From assembly GCA_916048095.2 (NCBI GenBank), contig OU696573.1, forward strand, positions 7,775,806-7,839,805: a DNA stretch of 64,000 nucleotides, read 5' to 3'. This stretch comes from Sacculina carcini (lineage: Eukaryota > Arthropoda > Thecostraca > Sacculinidae). Under the pieces are notes generated by a model. It ran no database searches. It was given only the letters and a program-made list of their open reading frames with translations, and was not told where the DNA came from. The position numbers and the translations under genes were made by a program. Positions 9,613 to 19,637 of the stretch are shown here, piece by piece (the stretch's first letter is position 1; the number at the start of each line of letters is the position of its first letter).

Positions 9613-10068
9613 TGTGGTTAGTGCGTGTATTAATTTTTGTATATTTGTATATGTGTGCAAGAGTTTGTAAGCGTGCGCGTGCACTATTGGACTTGTTATT
9701 GGGAACGTTACTGTAGGTGCCTCGAATGTCATGCGCGTGCAACTGAACATGTGTGTGTATGCGCGCGTGTTTGTATTTTCGTGTGTGCGTGAGTGACAGT
9801 TGATTGCGTCAGCGAGAATGTGACGAGTCAGTGGGAGTCTTGGTGTTGCGTTGATTTAGTGTGCGGTGTTTTGTGCGGCGATAGTTGTTTCAGTGCTTTT
9901 CGCGCGTGTGTGTGTGTCTAGTGGTTTTACGTGCGAGTGTGAGAGGATCTTGTGTGCCGTATTCTTCTCCGTGTTTTTTTTGCTGGCGTCGTCTGAACTA
10001 TTGTGCGGCTTTATTTCCAGTTTCATATCATCGATATAATTCGCATTAAATACATCGTTCACATTACA
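9613..10068 (+). repeat. 5' LTR of element 3
   Basis: 456 bp, TGTGGTTAG at the start and CACATTACA at the end, rich in GTGTGCG runs. Its copy is at 13909-14362. It shares only its last few bases with the LTR of element 2. Confidence 0.9.
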
Positions 10069-10080
10069 AGCTATTTCGGC
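10069..10080 (+). promoter_or_regulatory. tRNA-Phe 5'-end-complementary primer site of element 3
   Basis: The same AGCTATTTCGGC that follows the LTR of element 2, again directly at the LTR border and about 9 nt before the gag ATG. Sequence on both sides differs between the two elements, so the 12-mer seems to be selected. Confidence 0.65.
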
Positions 10081-10088
10081 ACTTAGAT

Positions 10089-10865
10089 ATGGCGAATCTG
10101 AAGCTGCATGACATTGTACGGCCGTTTGACGGGAGCCAGGATGTCGTGGAATGGATCTACAAGTTTGATAGAGTGGCAGAACTACGGAAGATCGACGCCC
10201 TCGAGACCGTCGTGCCTCTGTTCCTCGATGGCCCGGCGTACGCAGTGCTCTGTGAAATGGATGAGGTCAAAAAGTGTGTGTATTCGGAGATCAAAAGATC
10301 ACTGCTGGACGCTTTCGCTACAGACAGGTTCTCGGCATACGAAATGTTCACCGCGTGCAAGTGGAAGGGAGAGCCAGCCGATGTTTACATGGCGAGCCTG
10401 AGGCGACTTGCTAAACTTGCTAATATTGAGTGTGACAATGTTCTCAAGAACGCTTTTGTGGTGGGATTGCCGCGTGAGGTCTCACGAGGATTGAGAACCA
10501 TGCCGAATTTGACAACAATTGCTTTGGCGTCGGTCGTCGATCGTGCACGCATCCTTTTGTCAGAGATCGGCGAGGGTAGTACTGCGATGGGGGCACCAAA
10601 CACGCAACACTCTCGCAATGAGAAAATACAATATTCGACGCAGAGAAGGTGTTTCAATTGTGGTGGACCTCATCTCGCAAGGTACTGCAATGCGCGGAGC
10701 AGCGGTGGTTCATTGCAAAATGTGCGTCGCCAATTTGAATGTTTCGGATGCGGGGGACCGCACCTAAGGCGAAACTGTCCTCGCGAACAAGAAAGAACAC
10801 AACAGACGGGAAACGACGAGGGGAGATCTGGTGCGCCAGCAGCTCTCCCACTGACCAGTCAGTAA
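10089..10865 (+). CDS. gag: Gag of element 3
   Basis: 258 residues, intact, starting at an ATG just after the primer site. The N-terminal 150 residues resemble a capsid domain (helical; EWIYKFDRVAELRKI corresponds to EWLADFERL in element 2). Two zinc knuckles, CFNCGGPHLARYC near 188-200 and CFGCGGPHLRRNC near 218-230, both have the short CX2CX3HX4C spacing. The end overlaps pol in the -1 frame by 127 nt, the same arrangement as in element 2. It could still make particles although pol is dead. Confidence 0.8.
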   Translation: MANLKLHDIVRPFDGSQDVVEWIYKFDRVAELRKIDALETVVPLFLDGPAYAVLCEMDEVKKCVYSEIKRSLLDAFATDRFSAYEMFTACKWKGEPADVYMASLRRLAKLANIECDNVLKNAFVVGLPREVSRGLRTMPNLTTIALASVVDRARILLSEIGEGSTAMGAPNTQHSRNEKIQYSTQRRCFNCGGPHLARYCNARSSGGSLQNVRRQFECFGCGGPHLRRNCPREQERTQQTGNDEGRSGAPAALPLTSQ

Positions 10866-13800
10866 TGGCGCTTCCGCGTGTACCAGCGGTAGTCAATGGT
10901 AGAAATGTGCATGCTGTGATGGACACGGGCTGCACAATGTCGATCGTGTCTCGATCGATTGCTGCAAATGCGCGTGGCAGCTGCAGCGTGACTACCGTCG
11001 ATGGTCGTAGAGTGTCGTGTGCTGGTACGGACAGGGTGCGAGTGGCTGTAGGTGGCGTGGAACTCTGGTTGCCTGTGATAGTGGCTAACGATCTATTGGG
11101 CGAGGTTGAAGTGATTCTTGGCATGGACGTCGTTGCGAGGCTCAGGGGCGTATACGTGGACGAGCGTGGTGTAGTATTGGGGCCTAGAGAATGTTCTGTG
11201 CCTAATGGCACTCCGGTGTGCAGTGTGATTGCAGGTACTGTTCCGAGAACAGCGAAAACTGAGGTGTGTCCGTCGGATGAACTGAAGATAGATGACTGTG
11301 ATTTTGAGGCTAGATTCGATGGTGACTCGTGGACAGTGAAGTGGAAATGGTGCGACGGGGCCCCGGTGCTCAGAAACGTTGTCGGTAGTTACAGCATTGT
11401 AAGGAAGCCCGAGTTGAAGGATAGATTTGACGAATAGATTCGGAGATGGATATCACAGCGCAGGTTGATACCTTGTGGAATGACCGGGGGCATACTTCCG
11501 TTGATGGCCGTTGATCAACCGAATAAGGAAAAGGTGAGGCCGGTGATTGACTATCGCGAACTCAATGAGTACGTTGAGAGTCACAGTGGGCTCGACGCTC
11601 CGGTGTGTTAAGAGACATTGCGCGGCTGGCGCAGGTGGCCGGGCCCGCTGAAATTGGTCGACTTGAAGACGTATTATCTGCAGATCAAAATTGATGAAAC
11701 TTTATAGCAGTACCAGCAGTTTAATGGGGACAGGTACTGTCTAACGAGACTGGGATTCGGTCTTAGTTGTGCACCCCGGGTGATGAAGAAGATTTTAAGG
11801 AAGGTATTGAGCATGAACGAACGAATCCAGTCAGGAACGAGCTCGTATATAGATGCTATTCTGGTAAACGAGAGTGTTGTGATCGCCGCCGATGTCATCA
11901 ATCATTTGAAAAAGTACGGTTTGGAGGCGAAGGTACCTGAAGACATGGAAAATGGTCGAACACTTGGACTGAATCTTCGAGTAGACAGAGGTGTTTTGGT
12001 TTTCAGCAGAGCGAATGAACTTCCGGATGATGTAGAAGATGGAACGACCAAGAGACAACTGTTTTCATTGTGCGGTAGACTAGTTGGGCACTATCCTGTG
12101 GCTGGGTGGTTGAGGGTTGCCGCTAGTTTTGTGAAAAGATCGACACAAAATATTGATTGGGATGAAAGCGTGAGCTGTGAGACTTTGGTAATGACACGAT
12201 AAATGCTCAAGAAAGGTCTGTCGAATGATCCAGTGCGTGGTAGATGGTATGTACCTGACAAGCTGAAAGGAACCGTCTGGTGTGATGCTAGCAGTCTTGC
12301 TCTAGGAGTCATTATTGAGGTGTACAGCGAAGTAGCAGAAGACTCGTCGTGGCTGCGAAAATCAGGTGATGCACATCACATCAACGTTGTCGAGATGGAC
12401 GTCGTGTTGAGAGGAGTCAACCTAGCGGTGAAATGGGGTATTCAGCAGATCGAGGTGAAAACGGATTCCTCCACGGTGCTTGGATGGTTGAAATCGGTGC
12501 TAAACGGCGAGAGCCGGATGAAGAGCAGAAGTGCAGCTGAAATGTTGATCAAACGCAGGCTTGGCGTGTTGAGTGATCTGGCTGATGAACTCGGTCTGAG
12601 AATATCAGCATCTTACGTTAGGTCAGAACATAACAAGGCGGATGCACTCACCAGGGTGCCGAGGTCGTGGCTACGGATATATGAGGCAAATAATGAGACG
12701 GGTCTTATGATGGTGGAAGAGTTACATGGTCTGCATCATTTTGGTGTCGACAGAACCTTGGTGCTGAGTAGAATGGTAGATCCCAAAGTGACCAAGAAAA
12801 AAACGGAGGACTGTGTGAAAAGATGTTTGCGTTGTCAGTCGGTGGATCCAGCGCCAGTAAGACACCCTCCTGGCGAAATTAGTGTGGAAAATAATTGGAG
12901 TCGCTTGTCGGTGGATGCTACAGAGTACAAGGGCCAGTGCTATGTGACTATTGTGGATCCCGGCCCATGTCGCTTTGCGCTATGGAAAAAGGCGCGCTCC
13001 GATAACGCCGACGACATTGTGAGGATCCTGAACGACGTGTTTCTCGAAAGAGGACCTCCGGATGAACTTTTGCTGGACAACAGTGCCGCGTTCCGATCGT
13101 CTGTACTGGCAGAGCTGTGTGACAAGTGGGGTGACATCAGAAGGTATCGAGCAGCTTATCGACCTTCGGGAAACGGCATCGTAGAACGTCATCATCGCAC
13201 TGTGAAGAGAATGGCGGAACAATGTGGCAAAACTCCACCAGAAATGGTGTTTTGGTACAACATGGCACCAAAGAATATCGCCGACCCTGAGACAGCTCCA
13301 GCACGTGGGCTGTACCGCTATGAGTGGAGACATCCCATGACTCCTGTTGAGGGTTCTCGGAAAGAAGACAGTGGCTGGCGAGTGGGAGATGAGGTGCTGG
13401 TGAAATTACCTGGAGCGAGATGCACCACACATTGGCGCAGAGGTAGAATTACTGGTGTGACATCTTCCAGTAATATTACTTGTATTGTATTGTATGGTAT
13501 TATACTTGTATTGTATTTGTATCGTCTAGTCATTAATAATTAATATGTGTTTGAAAATAATGTGTATTTATTAGTGTATGTATTGTATTCATTACCCGTC
13601 ATGTCTTTAGTTATTATATTGTTGCAACAATGTGCTCATGCCTTTTCTCATGACCTGATAATACACTTATCATCATCATCATCAGTAATATTTATGTCAA
13701 CGGCACAACGCGCCACGTCTTAGACGTGCGGCGCTTGTTTGCGGATGAATCGGACGAAGAGGACGAAAGCGAGGCGCGGCGTACTACTGGTGAAGCGGAG

Positions 13801-13917
13801 ATGCGGAGTTTCGGTGAAGAGCATCAAGACAGACCCGTAAGAGAAAGGCGCAGACCTCGGTGGATGGAAGATTACCACGTCGGAGATGATGAAGACATCA
13901 CGGGGGCGTGTGGTTAG
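10739..13917 (+). pseudogene. Broken pol of element 3
   Basis: Protease (VMDTGCTMSIVS near 10918) and the start of RT are open to a TAG at 11435. Further in-frame stops are TAA 11609, TAG 11705 and TAA 12200. The RT centre reads YIDAI (near 11848) in place of YIDDI, so a catalytic Asp is lost. RNase H (12280 on) and integrase (HHCC near 12727-12840, LLLDNSAAF near 13073, GIVERHHRT near 13178) are open to 13477, where a short insertion breaks the frame. The C-terminal Arg/Asp-rich end resumes at 13693 and stops inside the 3' LTR. It cannot make an active enzyme. Confidence 0.85.
13478..13683 (+). mobile_element. Short LINE-tail-like insertion with (TCA)n end
   Basis: 206 bp inserted in the integrase of element 3, flanked by a 9-bp direct repeat agtaatatt (13469-13477 and 13684-13692). 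It ends in (tca)n next to the second copy, as in target-primed insertion of a truncated LINE or SINE. Removing it with one duplicate puts the two integrase halves back in register. The source family is not recognised. Confidence 0.7.
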
Positions 13918-14362
13918 TGCGTGTATTAATTGTTGTATATTTGTATATGTGTGTAAGTCTTTGTAAGCGTGCGCGTACACTATTGGAATTGTTATTGGGA
14001 ACGTTACTGTAGGTGCCTCTAATGTCATGCGCGTGCAACTGAACGTGTGTGTGTATGCGCACGTGTGCTTGTGTGTTCGTGTGTGCGTGAGTGACAGTTG
14101 ATTGCGTCGGCGAGAATGTGACAAGTCAGTGAGAGTCTTGGTGTTGCGTTGGTTTAGTGTGCGGTGTTTTGTGCGGCGATAGTTGTTTCAGTGCTTTTCG
14201 CGTGTGCGTGTGTCTAGTGGTTTTACGTGCGAGTGTGAGAGGATCTTGTGTGCCGTATTCTTCTCCGTGTTCTTTGCTGGCGTCGTCTGAACTATTGTGC
14301 GGCTTTATTTCCAGTTTCATATCATCGATATAATTCGCATTAAATACATCGTTCACATTACA
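13909..14362 (+). repeat. 3' LTR of element 3
   Basis: 454 bp copy of 9613-10068, ending CACATTACA and followed by gcaag. A weak purine tract (cgggggcg) precedes it. Confidence 0.9.
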
Positions 14363-14371
14363 GCAAGTACA

Positions 14372-14905
14372 TCATTTTTCTACATAGTCTCCATGTTTTT
14401 CAATGCACTTGATCCAGCGGTCCACAAGCTTGAGTGAACCCTCCGAGAAAAAGGTTTAGGGTTGGTCATGCAACCATTTATGCACCGCTTCTTTCACATA
14501 TTTATCCATAGGAAATCGCCGACCTCGTAAACCATCTTTGAGCGGTCCAAATATATGGTAGTCGGAAGGTGCGAGATATGGGCTGTAGGCAGGGTGTTCC
14601 AGCACCTCAAAACCCAATTGGTGAATGGTTTCAACAGTATTGGCGGCTGTATGTGGGCGTGCATTGTCATGCAACAACAAAACTTTCTTCGACAATATGC
14701 TTCGGCGTGTGGTGCGAATTGTTGGCTTCAGTTTGTTTGCCAGCAAAGCACTGTACCTTGCACTGTTGATTGTGCACCCCTTTTCCAGGTAGTATTCCAG
14801 TATAGGTCCTTTTGAGTCCCAAAAAATGGTTAGCATCACCTTTCGTGCAGAAGCCTTATTCTTGAATTTCTTCGTCGCTGGCGAGCCAGGATGTTTCCAT
14901 TCCAT
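14372..14905 (-). pseudogene. Mariner (DD34D) transposase remnant
   Basis: C-terminal two thirds of a mariner transposase. Visible are IFWDSKGPI with the first part of the catalytic domain, LLHDNARPH with the second Asp, and YSPYLAPSDYHIF with the third Asp 34 residues on, the DD34D spacing of mariner. An in-frame TAA lies at 14456-14458; after it the usual C-terminus (RWIKCIEKHGDYVEK) continues to the stop at 14372. The N-terminal DNA-binding half is missing: at about 14930-14964 the sequence changes to a PLE. Inactive. Confidence 0.9.
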
Positions 14906-14963
14906 ACGTGTTCACAATGTCAGTTTCACTTGTGAAAACGATGATTAGTGCGGACCTCATTCA

Positions 14964-15272
14964 TACATCGGGATGACAACAACAACGCTGTCGCGCCGTT
15001 TGACCTGCCATCTCAGCAACGGTGCTATCAAAAACTACAATGCATCGGCGCATAACACAAAGATTAGTCGAGAAAAAATAGTGGCAAGAAGAGATATATT
15101 GGCGCACGCAACGGACAACAGACGCTTAAAACTTTTGGAAGCGATTTACATAACAACAATGCGCCCAAAAATCAACGTGCAATCGGAGGAAAATGGTGTT
15201 CTCCCCACCCAAAGACCCCCATCAAGCAGTGAGCTGAGCAGTGAGCACAAACAGCGGCGCGCAGTAGCGTGA
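14964..15272 (+). CDS. Penelope-like element, GIY-YIG endonuclease fragment (PLE-1)
   Basis: The frame reads YIGMTTTTLSRRL at its start, then NGAIKNY, RLKLLEAIYI and PKINVQ. This is the GIY-YIG nuclease end of a Penelope-like polyprotein: YIG core, catalytic Arg in LSRR, and catalytic Glu in LLEA. The RT and the CX2C linker are missing because the copy is cut at the mariner junction. The nuclease nicks target DNA for insertion. A hammerhead-like motif follows at 15412, and the head of a PLE reading frame at 15762, in the usual tail-to-head order. Confidence 0.8.
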   Translation, partial: YIGMTTTTLSRRLTCHLSNGAIKNYNASAHNTKISREKIVARRDILAHATDNRRLKLLEAIYITTMRPKINVQSEENGVLPTQRPPSSSELSSEHKQRRAVA

Positions 15273-15411
15273 GCTATAGGTGTCATCGACCATAGGTGCG
15301 AATTTCGCACACCGCGCGCATACATGAGGAGTGAAAATAACACATACAATTGACGTCCTATATAAACACAGAATGGACAACAAACAAACGGCATTTAATT
15401 GACCACATTGT

Positions 15412-15440
15412 CTGAGGATGGAGACCGGCTGCTTCGAAAC
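15412..15440 (+). ncRNA. Hammerhead-ribozyme-like core H1 in PLE
   Basis: CTGAGGA, a short stem II (GGAG 15420-15423 pairing with CTTC 15432-15435) and GAAAC match the conserved core of hammerhead ribozymes. PLEs are known to carry such ribozymes in their terminal repeats. Stems I and III and the cleavage site were not worked out, so activity is not shown. Confidence 0.55.
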
Positions 15441-15446
15441 GTTACA

Positions 15447-15761
15447 CATCATAATATTTATTCTTATTTATTGATGGTTGTTATTACTGAATCACATATT
15501 TATTGTTGATTGTTATTATTTATTGAGGAACTTGGGCGGAGTGACATTATGTAGTGTTATCGGATGATGGTTTATTATTTATTGTTATTTATTTATTATT
15601 TTCTTTCCAACTCTCTTTCTAGACTTTTTTCTTTTCGAACTCTCTTTCTCTCTTAATCTTTTGGCGCTTCCGGTACATGGGGCCACCTTAGGGTGGTAAA
15701 AGTGCTTGCACTCTTCCCATGCTACTGGATTTGCCTGTAATTAATAATAATAATAATAAAA
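15447..15761 (+). mobile_element. Truncated LINE 3' end with (TAA)n tail inside PLE-1
   Basis: It separates the hammerhead motif from the PLE head that directly follows the motif in PLE-3 (35584-35611), so it is an insertion; the left border is approximate. It ends in taattaataataataataa. The segment 15650-15755 recurs in inverse orientation at 24672-24795, with the tail at the same end. The C/T-rich 5' part has no coding. Confidence 0.6.
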
Positions 15762-15905
15762 TCGGCGAATTACTGCACAAGCTCAACAGCGATCATCAAA
15801 AACTCGCACGAGGGATCGAGACGACGAGGAAGAAGATTGAAAACTGCAAAGCGGCAATCCAGTTTAATCTCGTTTGTCTGAATGAGAATATTCTTCCAGG
15901 CTACA
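15762..15905 (+). CDS. Penelope-like N-terminal fragment
   Basis: A short frame reading [20 protein letters not shown], then [13 protein letters not shown], matches 35611-35760 (IGQLLKCLSSENQKLAWSIR, RKKIECCETAMQF). It resembles the basic, helical N-terminus of PLE polyproteins. It is cut by a (TA)n run at 15917. It would be the head of the next, tandem PLE unit. Confidence 0.5.
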
Positions 15906-15916
15906 CCAATATCATA

Positions 15917-16003
<87 letters not shown>
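15917..16003. repeat. (TA)n microsatellite
   Basis: About 87 bp of uninterrupted TA dinucleotides between two PLE pieces in opposite orientation. It can form a cruciform and may be unstable. Confidence 0.98.
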
Positions 16004-16006
<3 letters not shown>

Positions 16007-16068
16007 AAGTTTTCGACATATATGAAGAAAGAAAAGAAAACACAAATGACTGCCACTCTTTGTCAAAC

Positions 16069-16093
16069 GTTTCGGTCTTGAGACCTTCGTCAG
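16069..16093 (-). ncRNA. Hammerhead-ribozyme-like core H2 (minus strand)
   Basis: On the minus strand: CTGACGA, a perfect 5-bp stem II (GGTCT/AGACC with a CA loop), then GAAAC. All core boxes are present. It is probably part of a PLE terminal repeat in reverse orientation to PLE-1; no coding of that PLE is recognised beside it. Confidence 0.6.
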
Positions 16094-16237
16094 TGACTAT
16101 AAACAGATCAATGATTCAAATGCAAAACCGTTAGTGATATCTCCATATTACCTCCATACTGCAGCACGCGGAACACATTGTGTTACATTTCCATGTATCT
16201 GCGCCAGTAATGTCTTATCACGATCACTCCCTCACAA

Positions 16238-17398
16238 TTAGTCAGCGTATCGCCGATTACGCTGAATGCGGCGTCCACTCCGAGAAGTTGCCGGTATGAA
16301 TCTGAACACGTCAGGGCCGATCGCTTCACCGTCTGCCGCATTGGAGGTATCAGTCGACTCTTGGGTTGAATGCGGTGATGATGTGGGAGATTGATCACGC
16401 GATGATGTACGTGATTCGTTACGCGGCGAGGCTTCCGTTGGTAGACGCTTGCATCGGTCGTGATGGGCACAATCAGCCGGGCTTTCTCGAGTATTGGATT
16501 CGATAAAGACGTTAGTCCCCCGTAATCCGACCACTTTGCGCGGACCAGAGTATCGCGGATCCAATCCAGACCTAGCTTCGTTTTTGAGCTTCACTCGGTC
16601 ACCAACTTGGATTGCTGTTTGATCTGGTGCAGCTTTCCCACGGTCATGATAACCTTTGTATTGAAGCCGGGCATTTTCAGTATTCTTGATCATCTCAGTC
16701 TGTATCGTGATATGCTTGGCCGCGGTTTCCGCCAACAGATCATCGGGGCTTACATCTGCCGTAGAAAGCTCCATGTCGATCAGTTTGGGAGCACGTAGAT
16801 TAACGTCAAACATCACTAACGCAGGAGACTTTCCAGTGCTGCGATTTGTAGCATTGTTGATATAAAACGTGGCTTCTCTCACCACCTCCGGCTATTCCTT
16901 CACCGTCATTTCATGGTCATCCAGTAATCACTTGATGGTCTGTTTCACTATCTGTACAGAACACTCCGCTTTTTCATCTCATTGAGGGTGGTAAGGGCTG
17001 GATCGTCTCTTTTGTATGTTCAATTCATCACATTCGGCCCTCAGCAATCCTCCATCGACGTTTCTGCCTTGGTCAGTTATCAATATTCTGGGTATTCCGT
17101 GACGATATATCCATTCGTGAGGGTGATGAGGGCTGGATCGTCTCTTTTGTATTTTCAATTCATCACATTCGGCTCTCACCAATCCTCCATCGACGTTTCT
17201 GCCTTGGTCAGTAATCAATACTCTGGGTATTCCGTGACGATATATCCATTCGTTACGGAAAGCCGACACAACCGCATCAGTTGTGCGATCTTTCATGGCT
17301 ACAAGTTCCATGTATTTCGAGAACAAATTAACATTAACCAACAAATGCTTTTGACCATCGCGGCTCCAAATTAACGTAGCAGAACCCATCGCGACCAT
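16238..17398 (-). pseudogene. Ty3/gypsy integrase remnant with internal tandem duplication
   Basis: 17398-16979 gives an integrase core: LVNVNLFSKYMELVAM, then GIPRVLITDQGRNVDG with the second catalytic Asp, and SPYHPQ before the Glu region. The 45 residues EWIYRHGIPR to SSPHHP occur twice. Stops near 16978 and 16890 follow. 16885-16238 is the C-terminal domain (NRSTGKSPALVMF, VGDRVKLKN, a DPRYSGPRKVV GPF-like motif and a Ser/Thr-rich tail). No RT or LTR was found nearby, so it is an isolated fragment of a gypsy family different from elements 1-5. Confidence 0.8.
16984..17253 (-). repeat. Two tandem 135-bp copies within the integrase remnant
   Basis: 16984-17118 and 17119-17253 are near-identical and 135 bp is exactly 45 codons, so the frame is kept through both. 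The copies differ at several positions, so the event is not fresh. Confidence 0.85.
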
Positions 17399-17439
17399 GG
17401 CGGGGACCCTGTATGCCGTAGTTCGTAGTTACTTCTAAG

Positions 17440-17873
17440 TCTGAGTTCATCGTCCTCCATTCATCCCGTATTTCACCTCCTCTTCTCCCATTTCCTATCG
17501 CAACTGCCGTTCGCAACCTCGGCTCTATCTTTGTCTCTTCGCTCTCCTGCTTTGACAATATCGTTTCTGTCGCTCGCACTTGTCGTCTTATTCTGCGCTC
17601 TCTCTACCCTATACGTCCCTATCTTGATAAAAATTCCGCCATCACTCTTGTTCATACTCTGATTTTTCCCAGGTTAGACTACTGCAACTCGCTTTACTTT
17701 ATTGCTCCTCGTTCTCATCTCTTAATCCTTCAGCGTGTTATCAATCAATCTTGTCGATTTGTCTTTCATCCTACCTTTTATCGCCACACGTCTCACCTAC
17801 TTTTTCAACTCTACTGGCTTCCTATCATCCCACGAATTCATTTTCGCCTTTGCTGTCTCATTTACAAGCTTTG
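17440..17873 (+). pseudogene. CR1-like LINE C-terminal fragment (LINE D)
   Basis: Plus-strand translation gives SEFIVLHSSRISPPLLPF, then PRLDYCNSLY and HTSHLLFQLYWLPIIPRIHF in shifting frames. The same blocks end ORF2 of LINE B on the other strand (41450-41950). It is the thumb and C-terminal region of a CR1-type RT, truncated at both ends. Confidence 0.75.
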
Positions 17874-19629
17874 GCATGATTCCACTACATATAGGTACAT
17901 ATACGGCTTCAAGAGTAATCTCTAGAGATTACAAACAGCTTGACTCACTTGCGTCAAGTTTAGTGGCATCAAAGGAAATATTCAATTGTACCTTACATTG
18001 AGGTTATTAGGTTGTACAGATTTGGAATATTCGAAAACATCGCTTGTCACTGGTTCCTGTATATTATCCACTTTGTCAGCTGTTGAACGTTTGGGACACC
18101 CGATGAGATCTTGAACGCTTGATAAGATCAAAGATAACACCCAACGCAAGATACAAGGTCATATCCGACAGAACATCTGCGATCAACACGCGGCGAGTGA
18201 TTGTGCGATATTGTATTCATTGGTTCATGATCACTGGCCATAGGTCAGTGTGCTGGAATGTGACAAATACAATGACAACTGTACATTCAAACATATAGTC
18301 TATACAAACATCTTGAAATACAATTCAGGCTCTAGTGGACTCACCAGCATGACAGCGTTTAGTTGACGCGCATTCACACCCAATCATGCTCGCTGAATCT
18401 GACACACTAATCAAAACAAAGAGCTTCAAAACGTCAGCGCCTATCGGTTAGCAAAACCGATCTACGGTGTGAGTACAGAGCAGTCCGCCCCGCGGCAAGA
18501 TCTCATGATTCACTATGGTATCAATTCGGTAAGAATGCTAAAGCAATTACAAAAACGTTTGTGCTAGCTCCGTTTAGTGCGGTGGTCCTTTACCTAATTT
18601 CTCTGATTCCACATTTCTTAACAAGCCAATATTATTTTCCACAAAAACGCTAATAAATCCAGCAAATCCAGTTGTTCCACCAAATTAAATCACAGGACGT
18701 CATTAGAAATAAAAATAAACGAATACGAATTGATTTGAAACACATTTAATCTTCTGGCCGACCCTCAATTCCAAACATAGCAACTGATTCAGGCCACACC
18801 AGTGGATAATGGAGTGGCCTCCACCCCACCACAGGGGACGGGGTGCCGAGGCCTCCAGACGTGGGTTATTGAAGGGTGCCAAATCAGTTATTCTTAAACT
18901 AATCAAGGACAGATATTTGAGTACACTGTAAATTAATTCTTATATTGTTTTATAGTTTCACATGTGAATTACATCACATGAATAATACTCCTTCATACCC
19001 AACCACAAACTAATTGAATAAAAATTAATTTAATCAACCAACGGGAGGCACCAAAGGTTTAAGTTGTGCCAAGCGTCAGGTTTCAAAGGTCCGCCACTGG
19101 CAGAAACACAAAACGTTCACCGAAAGTACCGTAGACGCATGCTCTCGCTCACACTTGGCAGTTTTTAACTTAACTCTAGTTTCAGCTCAACACTTGTTTG
19201 AAACGTGGTAGGACAATATTGGTGATATGACAAAATTATCAACAATTGGCAATTTTAATTATGCTGTTAAACTGAAGTTGTTGCGTTTCAATCTGATTGC
19301 AACTGATTATTTTGTTAATTTACTGTTTTGCTCAAGGAATTCATGATATTGCTAAACTTTACTTGGAAAACTGTCTCAATCGTGTTGTGCGACCATGTTT
19401 AACGTTGGTTTAAATTGTTCCTTCATTTCATGTTTTCCAGTCATTAATTGTTTTGTTTTCTATGATGTGACAATATAATATATTGTAGTAGGATACTCTT
19501 TTTCACATGTCACAAATAACCAGTATTTAAAATATATGTTCACTATGGGAAATATCACAACTATGGAAAACTATCAAACAGTAATAGAAATTCAGCCCGC
19601 TGTATGGGCGAAATAATTTCAACTAATGT
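17874..19629. other. No recognisable gene, AT-rich
   Basis: I found no credible coding, RNA gene or repeat in this stretch. A short frame at 17880-18000 continues past the LINE fragment without recognisable motifs. 18780-18870 is a small GC-rich island. Confidence 0.5.
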
Positions 19630-19637
19630 ATTGATAC

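Larger units (their letters stand above)
9613..14362 (+). mobile_element. Decayed gypsy-like LTR retrotransposon (element 3)
   Basis: An older relative of element 2, inserted into the mariner. LTRs at 9613-10068 and 13909-14362 differ at roughly 20 positions by eye. The flanks acaag and gcaag are a 5-bp target duplication with one mutation. Gag is open, but pol has four in-frame stops, a mutated RT centre and a 206-bp insertion. Confidence 0.9.

Noticed and set aside
15719-16081. A coding frame with a long Ile-Tyr repeat
   Set aside because: It is the translation of the (TA)n microsatellite.
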